Below the pieces are notes generated by a model. The model ran no database searches and was not told where the DNA came from. It saw only the letters and a program-made list of their open reading frames with translations. A stretch of DNA of 64,000 nucleotides from Alcaligenes faecalis (GTDB lineage Bacteria; Pseudomonadota; Gammaproteobacteria; Burkholderiales; Burkholderiaceae_B). The position numbers and the translations under genes are program-made. This document shows positions 1-7,869 of this stretch, piece after piece; position 1 is the stretch's first letter; every line of letters starts with the position of its first letter. The stretch covers positions 2,108,001 to 2,172,000 of the forward strand of contig NZ_CP031012.1 of NCBI RefSeq assembly GCF_009497775.1, given 5' to 3'.

Positions 1-1
1 T

Positions 2-1441
2 CAACACGTATTGACCATGTACGGCGGCATCATTGCCGTGCCGCTGATTATTGGCGAAGCCGCGGGCCTGCCTGCCAATGAAACAGGCTTGCTGATTACC
101 GCCTGCCTGTTCATGGGCGGCCTGGCCACCTTGCTGCAAACCCTGGGCGTGCCATTTTTTGGTTGCCGCCTGCCGCTGGTTCAAGGGGTGTCGTTTTCCG
201 GTGTCGCCACCATGATTGCCATTCTGGGCACGGGTGGCGGTTTACCAGCGGTCTTTGGTGCCGTCATTGTGGCCTCAATAATAGGGCTGCTGATTACACC
301 GATCTTTTCACGAGTCATCCGCTTTTTCCCACCCTTGGTAACAGGCTGCGTCATCACGACGATTGGGCTTACCTTGATGCCCGTCGCGGCATTCTGGGCT
401 ATGGGCGGCAACCCCTCATCGCCTGATTTTGGCAGCGTTGGCAATATTTCTCTGGCCGCCATGACCTTGCTGATTGTGCTCCTGCTCAGCAAGCTGGGCA
501 GCGCCACCATCTCGCGCCTGTCCATCTTGCTGGCCATCATCATCGGTACTGTCATCGCCGTAGCCATGGGCCATGCGGATTTCTCCGCCGTCAGCGAAGG
601 TGAGGTCTTTGCCTTGCCCAGCCTGTTCCACTTTGGCATGCCCACTTTCCAGACTGCCGCGATCATCTCCATGTTCATTGTGATCATCGTGACGTTGGTG
701 GAAACCTCGGCTGACATTCTGGCTGTGGGTGACATTATTGAAACCAAAGTCGACGCACGTCGTCTGGGCGATGGCCTGCGTGCCGATATGCTCTCCAGCC
801 TGATCGCGCCTGTCTTTGGCTCCTTCACACAAAGCGCCTTTGCCCAGAACGTAGGTCTGGTGGCGGTAACCGGCGTAAAAAGCCGCTACGTCGTGGCCTT
901 TGGTGGCTTGATTCTGATCGCGCTGGGCCTGCTGCCCATCATGGGCCGTCTGGTTGCTGCTGTTCCCCCAGCCGTACTGGGTGGTGCGGGCATGGTTCTG
1001 TTTGGCACCGTCGCTGCCAGCGGTATCCGTACCTTGGCCAAGGTGAACTATGAAAACAATATGAATCTGATCATCGTGGCCACGGCTATCGGTGCCGGCA
1101 TGATTCCTATTGTGGCTCCCAAGTTCTATGAGCACTTCCCGGTCTGGTTTGCGACGATTTTCCACTCCGGCATCAGCTCGGCTGCGCTGGTGGCAATTGT
1201 GCTGAACCTCTTGTTCAACCACTTCACCTTGGGCAATCCCGATCAGCCTTCTGTATTTGCTGCCGGTGGGGGCCGCTATCTGCGGGTTTCGGACGTGGCA
1301 AACCTGAACGAGGGTGACTACGTTGAGAACGGCAAGATCATGGACAAGGATGGCAAGGAAATCCCGGTTATTGCGGATGAACACCCTGCACCCGAACAGC
1401 CTCCTGTGCTACACACAAAACCGGGTTTAAGCGCCACCTGA
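2..1441 (+). CDS. NCS2-family nucleobase (xanthine/uracil-type) permease, 5' end missing
   Basis: Inner-membrane proton symporter of the nucleobase-cation symporter 2 family, importing a purine such as xanthine or urate. The reading frame is open from the first bases of the window, where it already encodes QHVLTMYGG, the typical first-helix motif of NCS2 proteins, so only a short N-terminal piece is missing. About 480 residues are visible with repeated hydrophobic helices. The family signature QNVGLVAVTG lies near residue 280, and its Q-N-x-G-x4-T pattern favours purine rather than uracil substrates. The hydrophilic C-terminal tail of about 60 residues is rich in Pro and charged residues. A strong terminator follows directly. 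Exact substrate is not readable from the sequence. Confidence 0.85.
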   Translation, partial: QHVLTMYGGIIAVPLIIGEAAGLPANETGLLITACLFMGGLATLLQTLGVPFFGCRLPLVQGVSFSGVATMIAILGTGGGLPAVFGAVIVASIIGLLITPIFSRVIRFFPPLVTGCVITTIGLTLMPVAAFWAMGGNPSSPDFGSVGNISLAAMTLLIVLLLSKLGSATISRLSILLAIIIGTVIAVAMGHADFSAVSEGEVFALPSLFHFGMPTFQTAAIISMFIVIIVTLVETSADILAVGDIIETKVDARRLGDGLRADMLSSLIAPVFGSFTQSAFAQNVGLVAVTGVKSRYVVAFGGLILIALGLLPIMGRLVAAVPPAVLGGAGMVLFGTVAASGIRTLAKVNYENNMNLIIVATAIGAGMIPIVAPKFYEHFPVWFATIFHSGISSAALVAIVLNLLFNHFTLGNPDQPSVFAAGGGRYLRVSDVANLNEGDYVENGKIMDKDGKEIPVIADEHPAPEQPPVLHTKPGLSAT

Positions 1442-1485
1442 GCCCATAAAAACGCTGCTAAAAGAATATAAGGTCGTACCTTTAG

Positions 1486-1521
1486 CCGCCTTGTCTCTCT
1501 AGAGAGCAAGGCGGTTTTTTT
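1486..1521 (+). terminator. Rho-independent terminator of the NCS2 permease gene
   Basis: CCGCCTTG and CAAGGCGG arms enclose a self-complementary CTCTCTAGAGAG segment, and the hairpin is followed by seven T residues. It lies about 45 bases after the permease stop codon. Confidence 0.9.
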
Positions 1522-1530
1522 ATCTAAGCA

Positions 1531-1558
1531 CTTGAAATATCAGGGACTAACCTCATCT
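1531..1558 (+). promoter_or_regulatory. sigma32 (RpoH) heat-shock promoter of hsp20
   Basis: A -35 box CTTGAAA (1531-1537) and a -10 box CCTCATCT (1551-1558) are separated by 13 bases. The RpoH consensus is CTTGAAA, 11-16 bases, CCCCATNT: the first box is perfect and the second matches 7 of 8. It sits just upstream of a small heat-shock gene, which is the expected target. Confidence 0.8.
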
Positions 1559-1587
1559 CCTCTTACGTAGGCGACCGAGCCCACGCC

Positions 1588-1624
1588 TTCCATTGCAGCA
1601 GGGCTCAGCAAAGGAAAAATGGAG
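1588..1624 (+). promoter_or_regulatory. possible RNA-thermometer pairing in the hsp20 5' leader
   Basis: Within the roughly 70-base leader, TTCCATT (1588-1594) can pair with AATGGAG (1618-1624), which contains the Shine-Dalgarno sequence, giving seven pairs with one G-U. A second pairing, GAGCCC (1577-1582) with GGGCTC (1601-1606), would compete or form a pseudoknot. Small heat-shock genes often carry such thermometers, but this one is only a hand-found pairing. Confidence 0.3.
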
Positions 1625-1631
1625 ATCAAGC

Positions 1632-2081
1632 ATGGCAAGTCATTTGACACGTTTTAATCCCTTTGGAGATCTGGCAGGTCTGGACACGTGGCGGGATATT
1701 GAAGACATCTTCCGACGCGTCCCGGTAGTCGGTTCTCTGGCCGGAAACACACCGCCCAGCATCCGTCTGGATGTCAGCGAGAACGAAGAGGCCTATCAAG
1801 TCAGCGCAGAAGTGCCTGGCATCAACAAAGAAGACGTCCACGTCAGTGTTGAAGGCAATGTTGTTTCTATCCGCGTGGAAAGCCGTCGCACTCAGGAAGA
1901 AAAGGATGGCGATACGGTTTTGCGCAGCGAGCGCTATTACGGGGTACAAACCCGTCGCTTCAGCCTGGCGCAGGATATTGACGAGGCCCAGGCGACAGCC
2001 AAATGCGAAAACGGTGTGCTGGAGCTGATTCTGCCCAAGAAAAAGAGTGGGGCAGGGGCCAAGAAGCTGGAAATTCGCTAA
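1632..2081 (+). CDS. small heat-shock protein, Hsp20/alpha-crystallin family
   Basis: ATP-independent holdase chaperone that binds unfolding cytoplasmic proteins during heat stress. The 149-residue product has a short N-terminal arm (SHLTRFNPFGDL), an alpha-crystallin domain from about residue 40 to 140 with the conserved ENGVLELILPK strand, and a short tail ending KKLEIR that holds an I-x-I-like motif. I chose the ATG at 1632 because GGAG lies seven bases upstream; an in-frame start at 1593 has no comparable site. The gene stands alone between two terminators behind a sigma32-like promoter. Length and motifs are normal for the family; clients are unknown. Confidence 0.93.
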   Translation: MASHLTRFNPFGDLAGLDTWRDIEDIFRRVPVVGSLAGNTPPSIRLDVSENEEAYQVSAEVPGINKEDVHVSVEGNVVSIRVESRRTQEEKDGDTVLRSERYYGVQTRRFSLAQDIDEAQATAKCENGVLELILPKKKSGAGAKKLEIR

Positions 2082-2099
2082 ACAAGCCTGTTAAATTGA

Positions 2100-2130
2100 A
2101 AACCGCGCCATTTACGGCGCGGTTTTTTTT
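2100..2130. terminator. bidirectional terminator between hsp20 and the convergent amidohydrolase gene
   Basis: AACCGCGCC and GGCGCGGTT arms close a short ATTTAC loop, with eight T residues on the right and a run of A residues on the left, so it can stop transcription from both sides. Confidence 0.85.
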
Positions 2131-2157
2131 GTTCTCCATCTGAAACCATCAAGATGG

Positions 2158-3474
2158 CTACGGTTTTTTGTGATCCATCATATAAGTCAAAGAGCTGGCT
2201 ACCAAAGCACGAGTACCGATGCGCAAAGCCTTTTCATCAATCATGAATTCAGGCGAATGATTAGGTGCCCCCATCTTGTCGGAATACGGCGAGGCGTTCA
2301 GACGCCAGAAAACTACGGGTACGTCCTTGCCAAAAGCACCGAAGTCCTCGGAGCCCATGCCAGGGGCTACTTCCTTGGCACCAATCCCGTCAGTAGCCAG
2401 ATCCAGAGCTGGAATCACGGTTTGGGTGGCTTTAGGATCGCTGACCAGAACTTCATAGCCCGTGTCGATACGCACAGTAGCCTTCAAATCGTGGTTCGCA
2501 GCAATGTTTTGCGCATAACGCTGAATCAGCTCATGTGCCGTTGCCTGGTTCTGCTTGGACAAGGAACGCACGGTGCCACTGATGTCGGCACTTTCCGGCA
2601 ACACATTGGGGCGGTTACCACTTTGCAGCGAACCTACCGTCACCACAGTTGTACCGTCCTGGGGATTGGTGCGCTGGGCAATGATGTTGTTCAAGGCCAC
2701 AACGGTTTCAGCCGCAGCGACAACGGGCGAGGCCGCATTCCAGGGAGAGGAGCCATGGCCGCCTTTACCTGCCAAAGAGATGGAGAACACATCACCACTG
2801 GCCATCAGACTGCCTTGGCGATAGCCGATACTACCTGCGGGGTAGGAAGGCCCAATATGCTGGCCCATCACCACATCCACTTTAGGCTGGTCCAGCACGC
2901 CTTCGGCCATCATGGCGTTGGCACCGCTCAGAGGTTTGCCAGGGCCTTGTTCTTCAGCAGGCTGGAACAGCAGCACAATCGTGCCGGGCAGTTCATCGCG
3001 CATATCCGAAAACACCTTGGCCGCGCCTAGCAGCATGGCTACATGGGTGTCATGACCGCAAGCGTGCGATACCGACACTTCCTTACCTTGCCAGGTGCCT
3101 TTGGCAACGGACTTGAAGGGCAGGTCATTACGTTCCTGCACGGGCAAGGCATCCATATCGGCTCGCAGGGCCACGACAGGACCAGGCTTTCCACCTTTCA
3201 ATACCGCCTTGACGCCGGTTTGTGCAATGCCGGTCTGGATCTGATAACCGGGCATGGTTTCTAGAGCGGCTTTGATATAAGCCGCTGTGTTGTGCTCTTG
3301 ATAAGACAGCTCAGGATTCTGGTGAATATGACGACGCCACTCAATAACCTGCTGTTCCAAGGCATCGGCCTTGCTCATCGCAGTATCCATCATGGGATTG
3401 CTGGCTTGCGCCAACGCCGTACCGGCCATTAAACACGTCGCTGCCAACAAGCTCAGGCGGAATGAATGCTTCAT
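2158..3474 (-). CDS. periplasmic M20D-family amidohydrolase (hippurate hydrolase/aminoacylase type)
   Basis: Zinc-dependent hydrolase that splits N-acyl or N-aroyl amino acids or small peptides. The 438-residue protein begins with a signal peptide (MKHSFRLSLLAATCLMAGTALA), so it should act in the periplasm, unlike cytoplasmic HipO. The metal site shows as RADMDALP near residue 104, HACGHDTH at 137-144 and QPAEEQ near 171, all standard for M20D, followed by a dimerisation domain and a C-terminal GMGSEDFG metal motif. It stands alone, convergent with hsp20 and separated by about 120 bases from the AraC gene upstream. Substrate cannot be read from sequence; aminoacylase, hippuricase and carboxypeptidase roles are all possible. 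Confidence 0.85.
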   Translation of the reverse strand: MKHSFRLSLLAATCLMAGTALAQASNPMMDTAMSKADALEQQVIEWRRHIHQNPELSYQEHNTAAYIKAALETMPGYQIQTGIAQTGVKAVLKGGKPGPVVALRADMDALPVQERNDLPFKSVAKGTWQGKEVSVSHACGHDTHVAMLLGAAKVFSDMRDELPGTIVLLFQPAEEQGPGKPLSGANAMMAEGVLDQPKVDVVMGQHIGPSYPAGSIGYRQGSLMASGDVFSISLAGKGGHGSSPWNAASPVVAAAETVVALNNIIAQRTNPQDGTTVVTVGSLQSGNRPNVLPESADISGTVRSLSKQNQATAHELIQRYAQNIAANHDLKATVRIDTGYEVLVSDPKATQTVIPALDLATDGIGAKEVAPGMGSEDFGAFGKDVPVVFWRLNASPYSDKMGAPNHSPEFMIDEKALRIGTRALVASSLTYMMDHKKP

Positions 3475-3596
3475 ACAGTCTCCTCTCTTTTTAGTAGTAA
3501 TACCGACTGATCATAGCACTGGTATATACAGTAAACGGAGTAATTAATTGACACCTATACTAGTTAGAATCCCCTAGTGCATTCGCCCATTGCTGC

Positions 3597-4370
3597 CTAA
3601 TCAAAATAACGTTTCTGACGGCTGTAATGGCCGGGAGTCAGGCCAGTCTGCTCCTTGAAAAAGGCAATGAACGCACTGTCACTGGCAAAGCCCAGGTCTG
3701 AGGCCAATTGGGTTACACGGTCTCCGCTAGACAACTGCTCGATCGCCTTGAGCAAACGCCATTGTTGTCGCCACTGCTGGTAATTCAAGCCGGTATCCCG
3801 CTTGAAAAGGCGGCTGATGGTTTTTTCGCTGGCACCCAAATAGCCGGCCAATTCGTTCAGCGCGGGAGGCAGGGTATCCAAGGGGATTTGCCGCAAGCGG
3901 CTATCTTGCGGTAAGGGCAGAAACAGGGCCTGATCGGGTGCCCGTTGCAGTTCATCCAGCAAGACCAGCATTACATGCAGACCCGGTGGCTGGTCCCAGT
4001 CTTCATCCAGATCCGCTTGGGCGATGCGGTCCAGCGCGGCCGTCAGCAAGTCGTTCGCGGCCAGCAGTTGGACTTGCGAAGGCAAATCCGGGTAATGAGT
4101 CGGGTCCAGATACACCGATCGGTAATCCACTTGTTCGCTCATTTGCGCCTGATGGGGCAGCAGGGCGGGAATCCAGATCAAGCGCCCTGGCGGCAGCAAG
4201 CACAATTGCTGATCCAGGGTGACGGTAATGCAACCGCTGTGCGTATACAGAATCTGGCCCCAGGGATGCTGATGCAGGCCGGAATCATGTTGCGCCAAAC
4301 GGGCGGCAATACCCAGCGCATGGCGTCCTGTCAGGTCGGGGAATGGGTCACTGGCATCCAGGTAGGGCAT
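3597..4370 (-). CDS. AraC-family regulator with N-terminal cupin (NimR-like)
   Basis: Transcription factor of 257 residues. An N-terminal AraC-type cupin contains the HQHPWGQILYTHSG segment typical of the NimR/YdeO-like branch, and a C-terminal double helix-turn-helix covers about residues 160-255 with the AraC motif FASDSAFIAFFKEQTGLTPGHY. It is divergent from the multidrug-type exporter gene starting at 4468, with 97 bases between them. This is the usual layout for a local activator of an exporter in this family (E. coli NimR controls nimT). The ligand is unknown. I see no clear operator in the gap. Confidence 0.85.
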   Translation of the reverse strand: MPYLDASDPFPDLTGRHALGIAARLAQHDSGLHQHPWGQILYTHSGCITVTLDQQLCLLPPGRLIWIPALLPHQAQMSEQVDYRSVYLDPTHYPDLPSQVQLLAANDLLTAALDRIAQADLDEDWDQPPGLHVMLVLLDELQRAPDQALFLPLPQDSRLRQIPLDTLPPALNELAGYLGASEKTISRLFKRDTGLNYQQWRQQWRLLKAIEQLSSGDRVTQLASDLGFASDSAFIAFFKEQTGLTPGHYSRQKRYFD

Positions 4371-4467
4371 GTTTGTCCGATTTCATGGGTTTTTAATCAG
4401 AATACGTGTAATAGAAAAAACTGACCAGAGCTACGCTGATTCTTTTCAAATTGATGTGTGAATTGGC

Positions 4468-5592
4468 ATGCCTCGTTTTCTTCTTTTAATGATCGCCCTG
4501 ATCATGTTTCCGCAGGTGGTGGAGACCGCCTATAGCCCCGCCTTGCCCCTTATTGCCCACCGTTACGCGGTCTCGGCCAGTGAGGCGGGCCAAACCCTGT
4601 CCGTCTACTTTATTGCCTTTGCGGTCGGGGTGCTGTTCTGGGGTTGGCTGTGCGACCGGGCAGGGCGCAGGCCAACTGTTCTGGCAGGTTTAACGGTGTA
4701 TGGCCTGGGTTGTCTGCTTGCCTTGTTCAGCCCAAATTTCACGGTGCTCTTGCTGGCCCGCATGATTAGCGCATTTGGTGCGGCGGTCGGCTCCATTGGC
4801 GTGCAAACCATGCTGCGGGACCGTTATCAGGCCGAAGAATTGGCCAAGATTTTCGGCACTATCGGGGCAGCTCTGGCGCTGAGTCCTTTGCTGGGTTTGG
4901 CCATGGGGGTGGCCTTGTCCTCGGGTGCTGAAGTGATGCCGGTTTTTATCGGCTTGCTGGTGCTGGCCTTGGTTCTGCTGGGCATCAGCCTATTGCAGCT
5001 TCCTGAAACCCGCCCCGTACAAAGTCAGCGCAGCAGCTTGTGGCAGGTTCTGATTCGCTTGTTGAAAGATCCCGCAATCTGGCAATCAGCCTTGCTGGTG
5101 GCGCTGTTCAACACCACGATTTTCGCGTTTTATCAGTGGGCTCCCTTTTTGCTGCAAGGCCTGGGCTCGGAAAACTGGCCCATGATGATTGCCGGTGTTC
5201 TGCTGGCTGCGGGCACGCTCATGGGAGCATTTTTGAACCGCCGTTGGCTGGCAGCGGGGCAGTCGTCCCACAGGCTGATTTGGCGGGGCATCGCGCTATT
5301 GGCGGCAGCGGCTATTGGCCTGGAGTTCGCGGGCAAACAGCTGATTTTTCTGCTGCCTGCCATGTTGCTTGCGCTGGCCTACGCGGTTGCGATTCCTAAC
5401 CTTTTGTCCGGTGCCTTGCAGCACTATCGCTCGGTAGCCGGTATGGCAGGTGCTGTCTTTGGTCTGATGTACAGCTTGTTGCTGGGTCTGGGCTTGGCCT
5501 TGTCAGCCTGGTGGGAGGATCTGGCTGATGTGACTCTTATTTGTGCTGTTCTGGCCGCTATTTGCCTGGCTTTACCTCTGAAAAAGGCTTGA
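4468..5592 (+). CDS. MFS exporter, Bcr/CflA drug-resistance family
   Basis: Inner-membrane proton-driven efflux pump of 374 residues, close to the usual 390-400. The first helix carries ETAYSPALPLIAHRY, and the loop between helices 2 and 3 reads GWLCDRAGRRPTVLAG, the MFS motif A as found in Bcr/CflA proteins. Twelve hydrophobic segments can be traced. It is divergent from the AraC regulator, so the pair probably forms an inducible export unit for a toxic small molecule. Substrate range is unknown; members export bicyclomycin, chloramphenicol, purine analogues or nitroimidazoles. A roughly 170-base promoter region separates it from the next operon. Confidence 0.85.
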   Translation: MPRFLLLMIALIMFPQVVETAYSPALPLIAHRYAVSASEAGQTLSVYFIAFAVGVLFWGWLCDRAGRRPTVLAGLTVYGLGCLLALFSPNFTVLLLARMISAFGAAVGSIGVQTMLRDRYQAEELAKIFGTIGAALALSPLLGLAMGVALSSGAEVMPVFIGLLVLALVLLGISLLQLPETRPVQSQRSSLWQVLIRLLKDPAIWQSALLVALFNTTIFAFYQWAPFLLQGLGSENWPMMIAGVLLAAGTLMGAFLNRRWLAAGQSSHRLIWRGIALLAAAAIGLEFAGKQLIFLLPAMLLALAYAVAIPNLLSGALQHYRSVAGMAGAVFGLMYSLLLGLGLALSAWWEDLADVTLICAVLAAICLALPLKKA

Positions 5593-5634
5593 GAAAAACC
5601 CTGTTATGTCATTCGTAAGGCACCTCACTATAGG

Positions 5635-5685
5635 GTATATACTAATACATATGTATTGACATAGATTAAGCCGAATCACCATAAT
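5635..5685 (+). promoter_or_regulatory. operon promoter with overlapping palindromic (MarR-type) operator
   Basis: A perfect 14-base palindrome AATACATATGTATT (5644-5657) overlaps a consensus -35 box TTGACA (5656-5661); 18 bases later comes CATAAT (5680-5685) as -10. A second small palindrome, GTATATAC (5635-5642), lies immediately upstream. A MarR dimer bound at the dyad would block RNA polymerase, and a marR gene closes the operon. The assignment of operator to that MarR protein is inference. Confidence 0.65.
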
Positions 5686-5762
5686 CCTTCATGTTTAAAG
5701 CAATTGAAGAGTGTGCCTGACAAACACTCAGCTTGAACATTTATCCAAAAGGAGAGGATGAC

Positions 5763-7001
5763 ATGGTGGAACAGGGGGTTATGTGCAAGGCGCTCGACAA
5801 GGCCAAGCCACGCGGCACAGTGGCCTTGCTCATGCTGTTGATGGCCGTGATGGGCGAGATGTGCCTGGCGGCCGACTTTTATGGCTTTGCAGCCGTTATC
5901 AAAATTGTGTCGGCAGACCTGTCACTAAGCCCCGCGCAAGCCGGCTTGGTGCAGGGTGCTTTCGGTGTTTCGTTCGCACTGGGCATGTTGTTCTGGGCGC
6001 CACGCGGTCGCTCCATGAGTTCGGCCCGTCTGTACCTGATTGGCTTGGGTGGTAGCGGCTTGCTGATGCTGTTGCAGACTCAGGCGCAGGATTTCACGCA
6101 GCTATTTCTGCTGCGTCTGGTTGTGGGCTTTTTTGATTCCGCCGTCTGGGTTGGGTCCATGAAAATCGTCATGCAATGGTTTGCTCCACGCCGCCAGGGT
6201 CTGGTCCTGGGCATCATTCTGGCCGCCTATTCGCTAGCCATTACCCTGGATTTTGCCTTGGGTCTGCCTTATGCCATGGCGCATGGCTGGCGTGCTTTCT
6301 TCCTGGTTCTGGGCGGGCTGACTTTAAGCGCCTGTTTGATCACGCAACTGGTAGTGCGCGCCGGTCCTTATCAGGATCCTCACGACAAGATCAAGACCGA
6401 TGCCGGTGTGTTGCGCTCCATTGCCGCACGTCCCTGGATCTGGGTGGGCATTCTGGCGATTTTTGGTGCCTTGTTCTCCGTTGCGGCAACCGCTACCTGG
6501 TTGATTCCTGCCCTGATTGATGTGCAGAAAATGGCCCCCGAACAGGCTCCCTTGTTCGGCACCATCATGGGCTTGTCCCAAGTCTTTTTCCTGATTCTGG
6601 GCGGTTACGTCAGCGATCGCTTCACCCGTGTTGGCGTGATGCGTGTGGGCATGTGGTTAACCATTCTGGCGGCCAGCGCCTGTGTTCTGGTTGCCTGGCA
6701 GGCCTTGCCCTACAGCGGCTTGCTGATCGTGGCCATTCTTTGCGGCGTAGGGGTGTTTCATGGCGGCGCTATTTTCAGCTACGTGGGTGAACGCTATGGC
6801 GTGAACCTGGGCCCCTGTGCCGCGGGCTATGCCGAGATGGGCGGTGTGTTCGCCACCTTCGTTGCGCCGTCCTTGCTGGGCCTGTTGCTGAGCCTGACCG
6901 GCTCCTACGTCTGGGCCTTTGGCAGCTTCCTGGCTGTGGAAGTGCTGGTTTTCATTGGTTTCCTCATGTTGAACCGCTTGCCGTCGGCACAGGCGGAATA
7001 A
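5763..7001 (+). CDS. MFS transporter, probable uptake of the operon's aromatic substrate
   Basis: Inner-membrane secondary transporter of 412 residues with twelve predicted helices. It opens the catabolic operon, and its position ahead of hydrolase, dioxygenase and monooxygenase genes argues for substrate import rather than efflux. Features include MGEMCLAADFYGFAAVIK in helix 1, WAPRGRSMSSARLYL at the 2-3 loop (a degenerate motif A) and GGYVSDRFTRVGVMR in the second half. I chose ATG 5763 because GGAGAGG lies five bases upstream; an ATG at 5733 lacks a site. The stop is four bases before the next gene, indicating translational coupling. Fine family assignment (ACS or OFA-like) is uncertain. 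Confidence 0.8.
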   Translation: MVEQGVMCKALDKAKPRGTVALLMLLMAVMGEMCLAADFYGFAAVIKIVSADLSLSPAQAGLVQGAFGVSFALGMLFWAPRGRSMSSARLYLIGLGGSGLLMLLQTQAQDFTQLFLLRLVVGFFDSAVWVGSMKIVMQWFAPRRQGLVLGIILAAYSLAITLDFALGLPYAMAHGWRAFFLVLGGLTLSACLITQLVVRAGPYQDPHDKIKTDAGVLRSIAARPWIWVGILAIFGALFSVAATATWLIPALIDVQKMAPEQAPLFGTIMGLSQVFFLILGGYVSDRFTRVGVMRVGMWLTILAASACVLVAWQALPYSGLLIVAILCGVGVFHGGAIFSYVGERYGVNLGPCAAGYAEMGGVFATFVAPSLLGLLLSLTGSYVWAFGSFLAVEVLVFIGFLMLNRLPSAQAE

Positions 7002-7005
7002 AGAA

Positions 7006-7869
7006 ATGAACAAACTTGTTTTCGATCCGGCAGACCTGGAGCAATACCGGCTCCAGGCCTCGGTGGCTGATTTTGACGCTGAAATGGCCGCCTACAAGCA
7101 GGCCAGCGAACGGGCCCGTGCTGCCTTGGGCACCTGTTTCAGCACCCATGCTTACGGCGATGACCCGGCAGAAAAACTGGATGTTTATGCGGCCAGCCAG
7201 GCCGGTGCCCCGGTTTATCTGTTCATTCATGGTGGTTACTGGCGCATGTTGTCCAAGGACGACTCGGCCATGATGGCGCAAAGCCTGCATGCCGCCGGTG
7301 CCACGGTGATTTGCCTGGACTACGGCCTGGCTCCGGCTTACCGCTTGCCGCAGATCGTGGCGCAATGCGAACGCGCCTTGCAGTGGGTTCACGCTCACGC
7401 AGCGCAATTTAATGGCGACCCGCAGCGTATTCATATTAGTGGCAGCTCGGCAGGGGGCCATTTAAGCGGCATGTTGCTGGCGGCCGATGCCCAACGTGAA
7501 CAGCGTCTGATCCACAGCGCCAGCATTCTTAGCGGCGTGATGGATTTGCATCCCATCTTGCAGACCGTCGTGAATGACTGGCTGCAGCTGGACGAAGAAC
7601 AGGCCCAACGTTACAGCCCGGCCTTGCATCCACCCGCGCAGGGAGTTCCCGTGCTGGTGGCCTGGGGCGCACTGGAACCGGCCGTCATGCAAGAACAAAG
7701 CCGTCACTACGCCCGGCAATGCGAGTTGGCGGGCTGCCTGGTGCAGAGCATGGCCGTGCCAAACCGTAATCATTTCAACGTCTTGATGGATCTGGAACAG
7801 AGCGACAGCGCATTGACACTGGCCGTGTTGCAGACCATGAATCGTCATACCCAGGAGGAGAGACTATGA
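7006..7869 (+). CDS. alpha/beta hydrolase resembling arylformamidase (KynB/AFMID-type)
   Basis: Serine hydrolase of 287 residues. The oxyanion-hole motif HGGYW is at 75-79, the nucleophile Ser148 in GSSAG (146-150), a likely acid Glu224 in GALEPAV and the catalytic His256 in NRNHF. HGGYW with GxSAG is the pattern of eukaryotic-type kynurenine formamidases and related hormone-sensitive-lipase-fold enzymes, not of BphD-type meta-cleavage hydrolases. In this operon it follows a ring-opening dioxygenase, so it may remove an N-formyl or ester group from the ring-cleavage product, as NicD does in nicotinate breakdown. That role is inference. It overlaps the next gene by four bases (ATGA). Confidence 0.8.
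   Translation: MNKLVFDPADLEQYRLQASVADFDAEMAAYKQASERARAALGTCFSTHAYGDDPAEKLDVYAASQAGAPVYLFIHGGYWRMLSKDDSAMMAQSLHAAGATVICLDYGLAPAYRLPQIVAQCERALQWVHAHAAQFNGDPQRIHISGSSAGGHLSGMLLAADAQREQRLIHSASILSGVMDLHPILQTVVNDWLQLDEEQAQRYSPALHPPAQGVPVLVAWGALEPAVMQEQSRHYARQCELAGCLVQSMAVPNRNHFNVLMDLEQSDSALTLAVLQTMNRHTQEERL

Noticed and set aside
7006..7869. Hydrolase considered as true kynurenine formamidase
   Set aside because: No tryptophan 2,3-dioxygenase or kynureninase is adjacent, and the operon contains a ring-cleavage dioxygenase and a flavin monooxygenase instead.
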